Assembly (NCBI GenBank): GCA_021847835.1 | Contig: JAJZPR010000005.1 | Location: forward strand, 1-64,000 | Length of the DNA: 64,000 nucleotides | Direction of reading: 5' to 3' | From: Pseudomonadota bacterium | Lineage (GTDB): Bacteria; Pseudomonadota; Gammaproteobacteria; Burkholderiales; Thiobacillaceae | Shown here: in pieces, positions 1 through 8,487 of the stretch | Layout of the letters: every line of letters begins with the position of its first letter | Numbering within the stretch: position 1 is the stretch's first letter | Translations under genes and position numbers: made by a program | Notes under the pieces: model-generated | The model's input: the letters and a program-made list of their open reading frames with translations, nothing else | Database searches by the model: none | Told to the model about the DNA's origin: nothing

Positions 1-106
1 CGGCTGGCGAAATGCGGGCAAGAGATTCAAGAACAGCGAAAAGGAAGACTGTTGAGGCTTCTGCGCGCATTTTTGCACGAAGTGTTTCTAACTCTTGCTC
101 AGTCAT
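1..106 (-). CDS. Partial small ORF, possible first integron cassette gene (runs off the window)
   Basis: Read on the minus strand, an ATG at 106 opens a frame that stays open to the window edge (35 codons, beginning MTEQELETLRAKMRAEA). The product is unrecognised; the visible part starts as a charged helix followed by a short hydrophobic stretch. It points away from intI, as cassette genes do, and lies just past a candidate attI core. Base composition is lower in GC than the rest of the window, which is common for cassettes. A GGAG lies about 14 nt upstream, rather far for a ribosome site. The frame is short, so it could also be chance. Confidence 0.4.
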   Translation of the reverse strand, partial: MTEQELETLRAKMRAEASTVFLFAVLESLARISPA

Positions 107-118
107 GGCGAGGTAAGA

Positions 119-176
119 CTCCTAACGTAATTTAGACAGCACAAAATCTAACGGCCTATGCTGTCTAAATCAACAC
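119..176. other. Candidate integron attI / intI promoter region with perfect 11-bp inverted repeat
   Basis: Perfect 11-nt arms (TTTAGACAGCA at 131-141 and its complement at 159-169) enclose a 17-nt centre. On the minus strand the centre contains GTTAGAT (152-146), which fits the GTTRRRY core where integron integrases cut; a second, imperfect core GTTAGGA lies at 126-120. CTGT-N8-ACAC at 161-176 is one base from a LexA box, and LexA control of intI is known in other integrons. The site lies between intI and the outward-facing ORF, where attI belongs. The attI identity is inference. Confidence 0.4.
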
Positions 177-251
177 TTTTTGGGCTAACTATCACTTTAG
201 TAATAGGTTTTTCTGTTGCGGCGCCTAATAGGGCGGCCTAAAATTTCGCGG

Positions 252-1232
252 ATGAAAGTTAAAGTCGTGTCCAAGGATTCCCCCAGGTTGCTGGACCGGA
301 TGCGGGCGGAAATCCGCCTGCGCCACTACAGCATCCGCACCGAGGAAGCCTATGTGGATTGGGCGCGCCGGTTCATTCTTTTTCATGGCAAGCGCCATCC
401 GGCAGAAATGGGCGCCGAGGAGGTAAGGGATTTCCTGAGCCACCTGGCGTCCGAACGCAATGTGTCGGCTTCAACCCAAAGCCAGGCCAGGTCGGCGCTG
501 TTGTTTCTGTACAAAGAGGTGCTGGGCATCGAGCTGCCTTGGCTGGACGAGGTTGTGAATGCCAAGAAAGGCAAGCGCCTGCCGGTCGTGCTGACGCAGG
601 CGGAGGTGCGGCGTTTGCTCAATGGGACCTCCGGCACCTCAGGGTTGATCGTTGCCCTCTTGTATGGCACAGGCATGCGCTTGCTGGAAGGTCTGCGCTT
701 GAGGGTCAAGGACATTGAATTTACACGGCGCGAAATCATCGTGCGTGAGGGCAAGGGCAACAAGGACCGTGTAACGGTCTTGCCGGAGAATCTGATCCTG
801 CCGCTGCAGAGGCATCTGGAAAAGGTGAAGGCGCTGCACGAAAAGGATTTGGAGGCGGGTTTTGGTGAGGTGTACCTGCCGGATGCGCTGGCAGTCAAAT
901 ACCCCAATGCGGCAAGATCCTGGGGCTGGCAGTATGTGTTCCCGTCCTCTGTACGTTCGCTTGATCCGCGCTCGGGCTGGGAGCGCAGGCACCATGTCCA
1001 CGACACCAGCGTGCAGCGCGCGGTGCGCGAAGCGGCAAAGCTGGCAAACATCGCCAAACCCGTCACGCCGCATGTGCTCAGGCATTCCTTCGCCACGCAT
1101 CTGCTGCAGGCGGGTTACGACATCCGCACGGTGCAGGAGCTGCTGGGGCACAAGGACGTGTCCACGACCATGATCTACACCCATGTGCTCAACAAGGGCG
1201 GGCGCGGCGTGGTGAGCCCGCTGGATGTTTGA
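252..1232 (+). CDS. intI: Integron integrase IntI (tyrosine recombinase)
   Basis: The 326-aa product should recombine attI with attC sites to insert or excise gene cassettes. The catalytic set of tyrosine recombinases is visible: Arg143 (GTGMRLLEG), HVLRH with His274 and Arg277, His300 (LLGHKD) and nucleophile Tyr309 (TTMIYTHV). The IntI-specific extra helix between the second and third patches is present ([20 protein letters not shown]), separating it from XerC/XerD. ATG 252 gives the usual family length; an upstream TTG at 216 would add 12 residues. It is followed 94 bp later by pyrC on the same strand, so this integron is chromosomal. It looks intact; no attC site lies inside the window. 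Confidence 0.9.
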   Translation: MKVKVVSKDSPRLLDRMRAEIRLRHYSIRTEEAYVDWARRFILFHGKRHPAEMGAEEVRDFLSHLASERNVSASTQSQARSALLFLYKEVLGIELPWLDEVVNAKKGKRLPVVLTQAEVRRLLNGTSGTSGLIVALLYGTGMRLLEGLRLRVKDIEFTRREIIVREGKGNKDRVTVLPENLILPLQRHLEKVKALHEKDLEAGFGEVYLPDALAVKYPNAARSWGWQYVFPSSVRSLDPRSGWERRHHVHDTSVQRAVREAAKLANIAKPVTPHVLRHSFATHLLQAGYDIRTVQELLGHKDVSTTMIYTHVLNKGGRGVVSPLDV

Positions 1233-1278
1233 GTGGTTCGGCGATATCCTGTGACGGGCCGGGAAGCCCTCGGCCTGT

Positions 1279-1299
1279 CCCTCTCCCCCGGGGAGAGGG
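1279..1299. repeat. REP-like GC-rich palindrome between intI and pyrC
   Basis: Ten-base arms CCCTCTCCCC and GGGGAGAGGG are separated by a single C. The same palindrome type occurs inside murF, murB and hsdM in this window. It could form a hairpin in the intI-pyrC transcript, but no U-tract follows, so it is not a standard terminator. Confidence 0.6.
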
Positions 1300-1326
1300 G
1301 ATCGTTCCAGCCTTCGCCCGACACCC

Positions 1327-2361
1327 ATGACCGAACTGACCCTCACCCGCCCCGACGACTGGCATCTGCACCTGCGCGACGGCGATGCGATGCAAAGCGT
1401 GCTGCCGCATACGGCGCGGCAGTTCGCGCGCGCCATCGTCATGCCCAATCTGCGCCCGCCGGTGACGACCGTCGCGGCGGCCGCGGCCTACCGCGAACGC
1501 ATCCTCGCGGCCTTGCCGCCAGGCATTGATTTTGCGCCGCTGATGACGCTGTACCTCACCGACAACACCCAGGCCTCGGAAATCCGCGCCGCACGGGAAA
1601 GCGGTTTCGTGCACGCGGTGAAATACTACCCGGCCGGCGCCACCACCAATTCCGATTCCGGCGTGACCGACCTGCACAAGGCCTACCCGGCCATCGCCGC
1701 CATGGAGGAGCACGGCCTGCCGCTCCTCTTGCATGGCGAGGTGACCGATCCCGACGTGGACGTATTCGACCGCGAGTCGGTGTTCATCGAACGCCACCTC
1801 GTGCGGCTCATGCACGATTTTCCCGGGCTCAGGATCGTGCTGGAACACATCACCACCAGGGGCGCGGCCGAGTTCGTGGCGGGCGCGCCGGCGAACGTGG
1901 CGGCCACCGTCACCGCGCACCATCTGCTCTACAACCGCAACGCCATGTTCAAGGGCGGTATTCGCCCCCACTTTTTCTGCCTGCCGGTGCTGAAGCGCGA
2001 GTTGCATCGCGAGGCCCTGGTCGCGGCGGCCACGTCCGGCAATCCCAAGTTTTTCCTCGGCACCGATTCGGCGCCGCACGCAAAAAATGCCAAGGAAGCC
2101 GCCTGCGGCTGCGCTGGCATCTACACGGCGCATGCCGCGCTGGAGCTGTATGCCGAAGCCTTCGAGGCGGCGGGCGCGCTGAGCAAGCTCGAAGCCTTTG
2201 CCAGCTTCCACGGGCCCGATTTTTACGGCCTGCCGCGCAATGTGCAGAAGATCACGCTGAAGAAGGAAAGCTGGACCGTGCCGGAAAGCCTGGCCCTGGG
2301 CGATCAGACGCTGGTGCCTTTGCGCGCCGGGGAAACCTTGAGCTGGAAAATGCAGGCCTGA
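1327..2361 (+). CDS. pyrC: Dihydroorotase (class II)
   Basis: This enzyme reversibly cyclises N-carbamoyl-L-aspartate to dihydroorotate, the third step of pyrimidine synthesis, in the cytoplasm. The 344-aa length and the N-terminal [10 protein letters not shown] are typical of the short PyrC class. The zinc ligands His13 and His15 lie there, [14 protein letters not shown] carries the carboxylated lysine, and HGEVTD and GTDSAPH supply further histidines and the catalytic aspartate. It stands alone, downstream of intI. A hairpin with 8-bp arms at 2370-2389 follows the stop and may end the transcript, although no T-run is present. Confidence 0.95.
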   Translation: MTELTLTRPDDWHLHLRDGDAMQSVLPHTARQFARAIVMPNLRPPVTTVAAAAAYRERILAALPPGIDFAPLMTLYLTDNTQASEIRAARESGFVHAVKYYPAGATTNSDSGVTDLHKAYPAIAAMEEHGLPLLLHGEVTDPDVDVFDRESVFIERHLVRLMHDFPGLRIVLEHITTRGAAEFVAGAPANVAATVTAHHLLYNRNAMFKGGIRPHFFCLPVLKRELHREALVAAATSGNPKFFLGTDSAPHAKNAKEAACGCAGIYTAHAALELYAEAFEAAGALSKLEAFASFHGPDFYGLPRNVQKITLKKESWTVPESLALGDQTLVPLRAGETLSWKMQA

Positions 2362-2369
2362 CAAAACGA

Positions 2370-2389
2370 CGGCAGGCTTTCGCCTGCCG
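2370..2389 (+). terminator. Possible pyrC terminator hairpin
   Basis: Arms CGGCAGGC and GCCTGCCG are perfect 8-bp complements around a TTTC loop, 9 nt after the pyrC stop. There is no T-tract, so termination would be weak or factor-assisted. Confidence 0.35.
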
Positions 2390-2452
2390 AAGCCCGGGGT
2401 GTTGCGCCCCGGGGCAACGCCGCGACAGGGGGTTCGCGGCGGGGAAGTCCGC

Positions 2453-2965
2453 CTACGGAAATGCCGGGATGGTCGGCTCCGGCGCGCTGCCGCTCGCTTC
2501 TGGATGACGAGCGGCAATCAATTTCCTGATTTCGTCCACGCGCGAGGCGGGCACATCCACCATCATCAGCACGCGTCCGGTCTGGATGCCGGCTTCGAAG
2601 GTCTTCAGGCGCGAATTGGGGATGGAGCTCGCCACCATGCTGGAGACCCAGGCGCCGAATGCCGCGCCGATCAGCGCGGTGACCAGGATGGTCACCAGTT
2701 GCAGGTTGACGCCGGCGGGGGGAAACAGAATGGCGGCAAGGCCGGCCAGTATGCCGATGCCGCCGCCCACCACCAGGCCGGTTTCGGCGCCATGCACGAA
2801 ATCGGTCTTTTGCAGGATGGAGGCTTCCTGCAGCCCTTCGAGCGGCACGCCGTCCCTGGCCAGCACGTGAATATGCCCGTCCTCGATGCGCGCGAGCAGC
2901 AGCTCGTCGCGGATGCCGCGGGCGCTCGCAACGTCGGGCACCATGAAATAAAGCCGTCGTCTCAT
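2453..2965 (-). CDS. Glycine-rich small membrane protein of unknown function
   Basis: The 170-aa protein begins MRRRLYFMVPDVASARGIRDELL, a soluble alpha/beta stretch of about 75 residues. It is followed by two glycine-rich hydrophobic segments (around LVVGGGIGILAGLAAILF and TILVTALIGAAFGAWV) and a C-terminal soluble part (VLMMVDVPASRVDEIRKLI). This resembles the DUF1269-like family of small inner-membrane proteins; the assignment is from pattern only. The start at 2965 was chosen because GGAAAGGAGA precedes it, although the frame stays open 34 codons further upstream. It converges on pyrC and is divergent from rnpB. No function can be inferred. Confidence 0.75.
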   Translation of the reverse strand: MRRRLYFMVPDVASARGIRDELLLARIEDGHIHVLARDGVPLEGLQEASILQKTDFVHGAETGLVVGGGIGILAGLAAILFPPAGVNLQLVTILVTALIGAAFGAWVSSMVASSIPNSRLKTFEAGIQTGRVLMMVDVPASRVDEIRKLIAARHPEASGSAPEPTIPAFP

Positions 2966-3068
2966 GTCGTTCTCCTTTCCGGTCGAATTCCCTGGTTGAG
3001 AGAATTCCCCAAGAGTCAAACCGCGGCTCCTGAATATTCTTATTAGCAAGGTTTGGCGGCTAAACAAC

Positions 3069-3074
3069 TATAAT
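3069..3074 (+). promoter_or_regulatory. -10 element of rnpB promoter
   Basis: A perfect TATAAT ends 6 nt before the first base of the RNase P RNA, the right distance for transcription starting near 3081. The -35 region is poor; TTAGCA at 3043-3048 is the nearest resemblance, but its spacing of 20 bp is long. Confidence 0.55.
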
Positions 3075-3080
3075 TGCAAA

Positions 3081-3383
3081 GGGTTGGCCGGACAGCCGCT
3101 GCGCGCCTCGGTGCGGAGAGGAAAGTCCGGGCTCCACAGAGCAGGATGCCGGCTAACGGCCGGACGCCGCGAGGCGAGGAACAGGGCCACAGAGACGAGC
3201 CGGTTAAGACCGGGGTGAAACGCGGTAACCTCCATCCGGAGCAACACCAAATAGGCAGGCGATGACGCTGCTCGCCGAGTCTGCGGGTAGGTGGCTTGAG
3301 CCCGCCAGCAATGGCGGGCCTAGAGGAATGGCTGTCATGGGGGTTCGCCCCTTACAGAACCCGGCTTACAGGCCAACCCACAT
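3081..3383 (+). ncRNA. rnpB: RNase P RNA (bacterial class A)
   Basis: This is the catalytic RNA that matures the 5' ends of tRNAs together with the RnpA protein. Hallmark conserved blocks are GAGGAAAGTCCGGGCTCCA near the 5' end, GGGTGAAA, TAACCTCCATCCGGAGCAA, CCAAATAGG, GGTGGCTTGAGCC and ACAGAACCCGGCTTA at the 3' end. The 5' GGGTTGGCC pairs with GGCCAACCC at the 3' end (stem P1), fixing both ends. At roughly 300 nt it is shorter than the E. coli RNA because the region after the GAGGAACAGGGCCACAGAG block is compact. Several predicted frames across it are shadows. Confidence 0.95.
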
Positions 3384-3409
3384 CCTTTCAAATCAATGAG
3401 TTGTATCGT

Positions 3410-3443
3410 TTACCTGCGTATCGTATTTAGGATACGCAGGTAA
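3410..3443 (+). terminator. Strong hairpin downstream of rnpB
   Basis: Perfect 13-bp arms (3410-3422 and 3431-3443, TTACCTGCGTATC and its complement) enclose an 8-nt loop. Position just after the RNase P RNA suggests a transcription terminator or 3' processing hairpin; the following bases are only moderately T-rich. Confidence 0.5.
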
Positions 3444-3479
3444 GCCTTCGTTTTATAAGCCCCTGCCGTCTGTGGATAG

Positions 3480-3515
3480 TTTCCGTAAGTCTTTGAGCTT
3501 ACAGGAAATTTTTTT
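3480..3515 (+). terminator. Rho-independent terminator ahead of the dcw promoter
   Basis: TTTCCGTAAG (3480-3489) pairs with CTTACAGGAAA (3498-3508) with one bulged base, and seven T residues follow at 3509-3515. It probably insulates the dcw operon from upstream transcription. Confidence 0.6.
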
Positions 3516-3524
3516 CATTCTTTA

Positions 3525-3554
3525 TTGACACTGCGGATTTGTTGCCTCTATAGT
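3525..3554 (+). promoter_or_regulatory. Sigma70-type promoter of the dcw operon (Pmra)
   Basis: A perfect -35 TTGACA (3525-3530) and a -10 TATAGT (3549-3554) are separated by 18 bp, about 100 bp upstream of mraZ. The next promoter-like sequence I noticed for these genes lies far downstream, so this may drive much of the cluster. Confidence 0.75.
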
Positions 3555-3588
3555 GGGAATATGTGTCATTTTGTGGATGATTGTGGAT
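3554..3588 (+). promoter_or_regulatory. Putative MraZ operator (10-bp-spaced TGGGN-like repeats)
   Basis: TGGGA (3554), TGTCA (3564), TGGAT (3574) and TGGAT (3584) start exactly 10 bp apart. MraZ is known in E. coli and other bacteria to bind TGGGN direct repeats separated by 5 nt in its own promoter. The array overlaps the -10 end and the start region, consistent with autorepression. Only the first copy is a perfect TGGGN, so the site is inferred from spacing and position. Confidence 0.55.
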
Positions 3589-3657
3589 GCGAGTCCACGT
3601 CAGGCGCGCAAAATGTAAGTGAATGCCCACAAAACAGCAAAAGGGGTTTGAGGAGAC

Positions 3658-4104
3658 ATGTTCCGGGGTGTCAGCACCGTCAGTCTGGATAGCAAGGGCC
3701 GCGTCGTGGTGCCGGCCCGCTATCGCGACGCCCTGTTGGCCGTGGCCGGCGGGCGCGTGGTGGTGACGGCCGACCCCGGCCAGTGCCTGCTGCTCTACCC
3801 CCTGCCCGAGTGGGAGCCGATCGAGAAGAAGCTCACCGGGCTGTCCGGCTTCAATCCCCAGATCCGCGCCTTGCAGCGCTTGCTGGTCGGCCATGCGCAC
3901 GAGCTCGACATGGACACGGCCGGCCGCATCCTGCTGCCGGCCATGCTGCGCCAGTTCGCCGGCCTGGAGAAGAGCGTGGTGCTGGTCGGGCAGGGCGCCA
4001 AGCTGGAAATGTGGAACGAGGAACGCTGGCAGCGCGAGGTGGATCAGGCCCTGGCTTTCAACGATGGCCAGATGCCGCCCGAACTGGAGGGCTTCACTTT
4101 GTGA
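3658..4104 (+). CDS. mraZ: Transcriptional regulator MraZ
   Basis: MraZ is a DNA-binding regulator that represses its own operon at the head of the division and cell-wall cluster. The 148-aa protein has the usual two AbrB-like repeats: [24 protein letters not shown] at the N terminus and [21 protein letters not shown] around residues 82-102, each with a D-x-x-GR-core. GAGGAGA stands just before ATG 3658. It overlaps rsmH by 4 nt (GTGA). The repeat array at 3554-3588 is a likely target. Length and motif order are normal for the family. Confidence 0.95.
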   Translation: MFRGVSTVSLDSKGRVVVPARYRDALLAVAGGRVVVTADPGQCLLLYPLPEWEPIEKKLTGLSGFNPQIRALQRLLVGHAHELDMDTAGRILLPAMLRQFAGLEKSVVLVGQGAKLEMWNEERWQREVDQALAFNDGQMPPELEGFTL

Positions 4105-5030
4105 CCCGGCACGTTCCGGTTTTGGCCAAGGAGGCCATCGAGGCCCTGGCGATCAATCCGGATGGCGTGTATGTGGATGGCACTTTCGGGCGCGGCGGGC
4201 ACAGCCGGCTGATGCTGGAGAGGCTGTCTGCAAATGGCCGCCTGATTGCGCTCGATCGCGATCCCGCCGCGATCGAGGCGGGGCGCGGGATAAAGGATGC
4301 ACGGCTTACGCTGGTGCGCGCGCCGTTTTCAAGGCTGGCGCAGGTGCTGGACGAATCGGGCATCGACAAGGTCGACGGGATTTTGCTGGACATCGGCGTG
4401 TCCTCGCCGCAACTCGACGAGGCCGCGCGCGGCTTCAGCTTCCGGCTGGAGGGCCCGCTCGACATGCGCATGGATCCGGATGGCGGCATCAGCGCCGCGG
4501 ACTGGATCGCGGCAGCAGATGAAGACGAAATGGCGGAGGTGATCAGACGGTATGGCGAGGAACGGTTTGCTCGACAGATTGCGCACGCGATTGCTGCGGC
4601 GCGAAAAGTATCTCCGATCCGTACGACGGGCGAACTTGCGCAGATCGTGGCGGGCGCCGTCTGGAAGCGCGAGCCCGGCCAGCATCCGGCGACGCGCACC
4701 TTTCAGGCTATACGGATTTTCCTCAATCGCGAGCTTGAGGAGCTAGAGGCGGTGCTGCCGGTGTGTGTGCAAAGACTCAAACCCGGCGGCAGGCTGGCGG
4801 TGATCAGTTTCCATTCGCTGGAAGACCGCATCGTCAAGCGCTTCATGCGCGACGAGGAGCGCGGGCCGGAACTGCCGCGCGGCCTGCCGGTGCGCGCGGC
4901 CGACATCGCGCCGGGGCGCCTGAAGCGCATCGGCCGCGCCGTTCATGCCGGCGAGGCGGAAACAAAATTGAACCCGCGCGCGCGCAGCGCGGTCTTGCGC
5001 GTGGCGGAAAGAGCGGGGACGGGCGGATGA
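4101..5030 (+). CDS. rsmH: 16S rRNA (cytosine(1402)-N(4))-methyltransferase RsmH
   Basis: RsmH uses S-adenosylmethionine to methylate N4 of C1402 in the P-site of 16S rRNA. The 309-aa protein starts [15 protein letters not shown] and has the SAM-binding [12 protein letters not shown], the [13 protein letters not shown] block, [30 protein letters not shown] and [17 protein letters not shown], all characteristic. The start was set at GTG 4101 because it overlaps the mraZ stop as GTGA and matches the family N terminus; the open frame extends upstream only as a shadow of mraZ. The 3' end overlaps ftsL as ATGA. Confidence 0.95.
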   Translation: MTRHVPVLAKEAIEALAINPDGVYVDGTFGRGGHSRLMLERLSANGRLIALDRDPAAIEAGRGIKDARLTLVRAPFSRLAQVLDESGIDKVDGILLDIGVSSPQLDEAARGFSFRLEGPLDMRMDPDGGISAADWIAAADEDEMAEVIRRYGEERFARQIAHAIAAARKVSPIRTTGELAQIVAGAVWKREPGQHPATRTFQAIRIFLNRELEELEAVLPVCVQRLKPGGRLAVISFHSLEDRIVKRFMRDEERGPELPRGLPVRAADIAPGRLKRIGRAVHAGEAETKLNPRARSAVLRVAERAGTGG

Positions 5031-5299
5031 AACAGCTGGACATCCTGCTCGCGCTGATCCTGACCGTGTGCGCGTTGCTGGTGGTGAACGCGCAGCATCG
5101 CGCGCGCACCCTGTTTGTCGAACTGGAAGCGCTGAAAAAAGAAGCGAGAGAACTGGAAGTGGAGTGGGGGAAATTGCAGCTGGAGCAGGGCACGCTCACC
5201 AGCCACGCCCGCGTGCAAGCGCTGGCGGAAAGGCAGCTGGGGCTGATTTCGCCGCCGCTTGACAGGGTCTGGCTCATCGAGTCGGAGACGCGGCCTTGA
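5027..5299 (+). CDS. ftsL: Cell division protein FtsL
   Basis: FtsL is a small bitopic inner-membrane protein that joins FtsB and FtsQ in the divisome and helps activate FtsW/FtsI. The 90-aa product has a short cytoplasmic start, one membrane segment ([19 protein letters not shown]) and a periplasmic coiled coil ([21 protein letters not shown]), then the usual [15 protein letters not shown] tail. ATG 5027 overlaps the rsmH stop (ATGA), and the 3' end overlaps ftsI (TTGA). Identity rests on size, topology and position between rsmH and ftsI. Confidence 0.92.
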   Translation: MKQLDILLALILTVCALLVVNAQHRARTLFVELEALKKEARELEVEWGKLQLEQGTLTSHARVQALAERQLGLISPPLDRVWLIESETRP

Positions 5300-7035
5300 A
5301 CTATTCGAGCAGAAAGCTGCTTGAGGTGCACATCACGCCATGGCGCGTCGCCCTGGTGGCGGGGCTGCTCGGCGCCTGGTTTGGCGTGCTAGCCGTGCGC
5401 GCCGCCTACCTGCAGGGGCTCAATACCGATTTCCTGCAGGGCAAGGGCGATGCCGTGGCTTCGCGCAAGCTTGCCATCCCGGCCAACCGCGGCATGGTGG
5501 TGGACCGGCACGGCCAGCCGCTGGCGATCAGCACGCCGGTGGAAACCCTGTGGGCGCGGCCCGCCGATGCGCAGGCGCTCACCTGGCAGCAGATCAGCCG
5601 GCTGGCCGCCATACTCGACGTGCCGGCGAACGCGCTGGCGAAGAAACTGAAATCGCCGCACAAGGGCGAGGTGGCCATCAACCGCAATCTCAGTCCGGAA
5701 CAGGCGGTGAAGATCGCAAGCCTCGGCCTGCCCGGCCTCAAGCTGCACCGCGAATTCCGCCGCTTCTATCCGGCCGCGGACGTGGCGGCGCATGTTGTGG
5801 GCTTCACCAATGTGGATGACGTCGGCCAGGAGGGCGTCGAGCTTGCCTACCAGGACTGGCTCGCGGGCCGCGCCGGCAGCCGGCACGTGCTGCGCGACCG
5901 GCGCGGACACATCGTGCAGGACTTGAGCCCCGTGCGCGGGCCGAAAATGGGCGGCAATCTCGGACTGTCGCTGGACCTCAAGCTGCAATACATCGCCCAC
6001 CGCGAGCTGTCCGCGGCGGTGGAAAAGCACAAGGCCAAGGGTGGCGGCATCGTGGTGCTCGACGCCAAGACCGGCGAGGTTCTGGCGCTGTCCAACCTGC
6101 CGGCGGTCAATCCCAACAACCGCAGGAACTACCGGCCCGGCCCCATGCGCAACCGCGCGATCATCGACACCTTCGAGCCCGGCTCCACCATCAAGCCCTT
6201 CACCGTCGCGGCGGCGCTGGAGCGCGGCCTGGTCAGGCCGGACACCCTGATGTACCTGCCCAAGGATTATGTCGTGGGCCGCAAGCACATCACCGACGTG
6301 CACTACCACTCGCAGCTGACGGTGACCGAAGTGCTGCAGAAGTCGAGCAACATCGGCGTGGTGAAAATGGCCATGCAGATGAAGCCCGCGGAGTTCTGGG
6401 ACACCCTGCATCGCGCCGGCTTCGGCGAGAAGCCCGGCTCCGGCTTTCCCGGCGAGGCGCGCGGCCGCCTGCGCGATCCCGCCACCTGGAAGCCGGTGGA
6501 GCAGGCCACCCACGCCTACGGCCACGGCCTGTCGGTGAGCCTGTTGCAGCTGGCGCGCGCCTACATGGCGTTCGCCAACGACGGCGTGGTGATGCCGCTG
6601 ACCTTCCTCAGGCGCGAGCCCCAGGAGCTCGACGGCGAACGCGTGCTGTCCGTGCATGTCGCGCGCCAAGTGCGCGAAATGATGGAGACCGTCACGCACG
6701 AAGGCGGCACCGCCACCCTGGCGCAGGTGCCGGGCTATCGCGTGGCGGGCAAGACCGGCACCGCCTACAAGCTGGTCGAAGGGCGCTACAGCAGGGACAG
6801 CTACCGCTCTTCCTTCGTCGGTCTGGCACCGGCCTCCGACCCGCGCCTCATCATCGCGGTGATGATCGACGAGCCGCGCGACAAGGGACATTTCGGCGGC
6901 GTGGTGGCCGGGCCCGTGTTCGCGCAGGTGATGGCGGCTTCGCTCCGGCAGCTGGGCGTGTCGCCCGACGCGCCCGCCGAGCCCGTCACCCGGCTGACCC
7001 GGCCGCAAACTGCCGGCAAACCGGGAGAGGCCTGA
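5296..7035 (+). CDS. ftsI: Peptidoglycan D,D-transpeptidase FtsI (PBP3)
   Basis: This septal class B penicillin-binding protein cross-links peptidoglycan at the division site. The 579-aa protein has one N-terminal membrane anchor (about residues 15-35), a PBP dimerisation domain and a C-terminal transpeptidase domain. All three active-site motifs are visible: S297-T-I-K300, S350-S-N352 and K486-T-G. The start is TTG 5296, overlapping the ftsL stop as TTGA; translation is probably coupled. The C terminus ends in a short proline-rich tail. murE follows with no gap. Confidence 0.95.
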   Translation: MNYSSRKLLEVHITPWRVALVAGLLGAWFGVLAVRAAYLQGLNTDFLQGKGDAVASRKLAIPANRGMVVDRHGQPLAISTPVETLWARPADAQALTWQQISRLAAILDVPANALAKKLKSPHKGEVAINRNLSPEQAVKIASLGLPGLKLHREFRRFYPAADVAAHVVGFTNVDDVGQEGVELAYQDWLAGRAGSRHVLRDRRGHIVQDLSPVRGPKMGGNLGLSLDLKLQYIAHRELSAAVEKHKAKGGGIVVLDAKTGEVLALSNLPAVNPNNRRNYRPGPMRNRAIIDTFEPGSTIKPFTVAAALERGLVRPDTLMYLPKDYVVGRKHITDVHYHSQLTVTEVLQKSSNIGVVKMAMQMKPAEFWDTLHRAGFGEKPGSGFPGEARGRLRDPATWKPVEQATHAYGHGLSVSLLQLARAYMAFANDGVVMPLTFLRREPQELDGERVLSVHVARQVREMMETVTHEGGTATLAQVPGYRVAGKTGTAYKLVEGRYSRDSYRSSFVGLAPASDPRLIIAVMIDEPRDKGHFGGVVAGPVFAQVMAASLRQLGVSPDAPAEPVTRLTRPQTAGKPGEA

Positions 7036-8487
7036 GTGAACTGCGCGCGCCTGCCCGAAGCCGCCGCCCTGCTGGAAAAGCTGGGCGTGCCCGTGTCCGC
7101 ATTGACGGCGGACAGCCGCCTGGCCGGCCCGGGCGTGGCCTTCGCCGCCTATCCGGGCGCCGTGCATGACGGCCGCAACTTCATTGCGCAGGCCATCGCC
7201 GCCGGTGCGCCGGCCGTGCTCTGGGAAGCCGAGCATTTTTTGTGGGATCCCGCCTGGCGGCTGCCCAACCTGGCCGTGGCCGGGCTCAAGCAGCGCATCG
7301 GCGAAATCGCGGCCTGCGTGTACGGCGATCCGTCGAGCCGGCTGTCCATGATCGGCGTGACCGGCACCAATGGAAAGACTTCGGTCACGCACTGGATCGC
7401 GCAGGCACTGTATTCCACCGGCACGCCCAGCGCGGTGGTCGGCACCCTGGGCAACGGTTTCATGGACAGGCTTTCGCCGGCATACAACACCACGCCGGAT
7501 GCCGTGCATTTGCAGGAAATGCTGGCGAGCTATGTGAACGAAGGCGCGCGCGCCTGCGCCATGGAAGTGTCCTCGCACGGCCTGCACCAGGGCCGCGTCA
7601 ACGGCTGCCGCTTCGACGTCGCGGTGCTCACCAACCTGTCGCGCGACCATCTCGATTACCACGGCAGCATGGAGGCCTATGCCGCGGCCAAGGCGGGGCT
7701 GTTCGCCTGGCCCGGCCTGGGCCATGCCGTGCTCAACCTGGACGATGACTTCGGCCAGTCGCTGGCGGCGAAACCGGCCGGCGCGAAAATCGTCGGCTAC
7801 GGATTGCGGCGGGGAGAAGTCGTGGCGGAAACGGTGAAGGCCGGGCGCGACGGACTGCTGCTTGCGCTCAACACCGCTTGGGGCCGCGCCGAACTCGAGT
7901 CACCCCTGCTGGGACGCTTCAACGCCTACAACCTGCTGGCCGCCCTGGCCGCGCTGCTGGTGTCGGGCGTGCCGCTGGATCGGGCCTGCGCCGCGCTGGG
8001 CCAGGTCCGGCCGCCGGCGGGGCGCATGCAGACCCTGGGCGGCGGCATGCAACCGCTGGTGGTGGTCGATTATGCGCACACTCCCGACGCGCTGGAAAAA
8101 GTGCTGGCCACCCTGCGCCCGCTCGCCGGCGAGGGGCGCGTGATCTGCGTGTTCGGCTGCGGCGGCAACCGCGACAAGGGCAAGCGGCCGCTGATGGGAC
8201 GCGCGGCCGTGCAGGGCGCCGACCTGGTGTTCGTCACCAGCGACAACCCGCGCAATGAGGATCCGGATTCCATCATCGCCGACATCCTGCGGGGCGCGGA
8301 AGGCGATGACGTCCGCACCGAACCCGACCGGGCGCGCGCGATTTTCGAAGCCGTGGGCGCGGCCAGGGGGAACGACATCGTCCTGATCGCCGGCAAGGGA
8401 CACGAGGATTATCAGGAAGTGGTCGGCCGCAAGTCGTATTTCTCCGATGTCGATGTCGCGCAGAAGGCCCTGGAGGCGTGGACATGA
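7036..8487 (+). CDS. murE: UDP-N-acetylmuramoyl-L-alanyl-D-glutamate-2,6-diaminopimelate ligase
   Basis: MurE adds meso-diaminopimelate to UDP-MurNAc-L-Ala-D-Glu in the cytoplasm. The 483-aa protein has the Mur-ligase ATP loop GTNGKTS (Gly110 onward), the central YNTTPDAVHLQ and EVSSHGL blocks, and DNPRNEDP near residue 403. The DNPR motif is the known signature for diaminopimelate rather than lysine as substrate. It begins with GTG immediately after the ftsI stop and overlaps murF by 4 nt (ATGA). Confidence 0.96.
   Translation: MNCARLPEAAALLEKLGVPVSALTADSRLAGPGVAFAAYPGAVHDGRNFIAQAIAAGAPAVLWEAEHFLWDPAWRLPNLAVAGLKQRIGEIAACVYGDPSSRLSMIGVTGTNGKTSVTHWIAQALYSTGTPSAVVGTLGNGFMDRLSPAYNTTPDAVHLQEMLASYVNEGARACAMEVSSHGLHQGRVNGCRFDVAVLTNLSRDHLDYHGSMEAYAAAKAGLFAWPGLGHAVLNLDDDFGQSLAAKPAGAKIVGYGLRRGEVVAETVKAGRDGLLLALNTAWGRAELESPLLGRFNAYNLLAALAALLVSGVPLDRACAALGQVRPPAGRMQTLGGGMQPLVVVDYAHTPDALEKVLATLRPLAGEGRVICVFGCGGNRDKGKRPLMGRAAVQGADLVFVTSDNPRNEDPDSIIADILRGAEGDDVRTEPDRARAIFEAVGAARGNDIVLIAGKGHEDYQEVVGRKSYFSDVDVAQKALEAWT

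Noticed and set aside
3068-3265. Short frames on both strands near 3068-3265
   Set aside because: They lie within the RNase P RNA, whose conserved blocks explain the sequence.
3783-4100. An N-terminal extension of rsmH within mraZ
   Set aside because: The extension reads as a shadow of mraZ; GTG 4101 gives the family N terminus and the overlapping GTGA junction.
5389-7725. A 778-codon minus-strand frame across ftsI and murE
   Set aside because: It is a shadow; both plus-strand genes have complete catalytic motifs.
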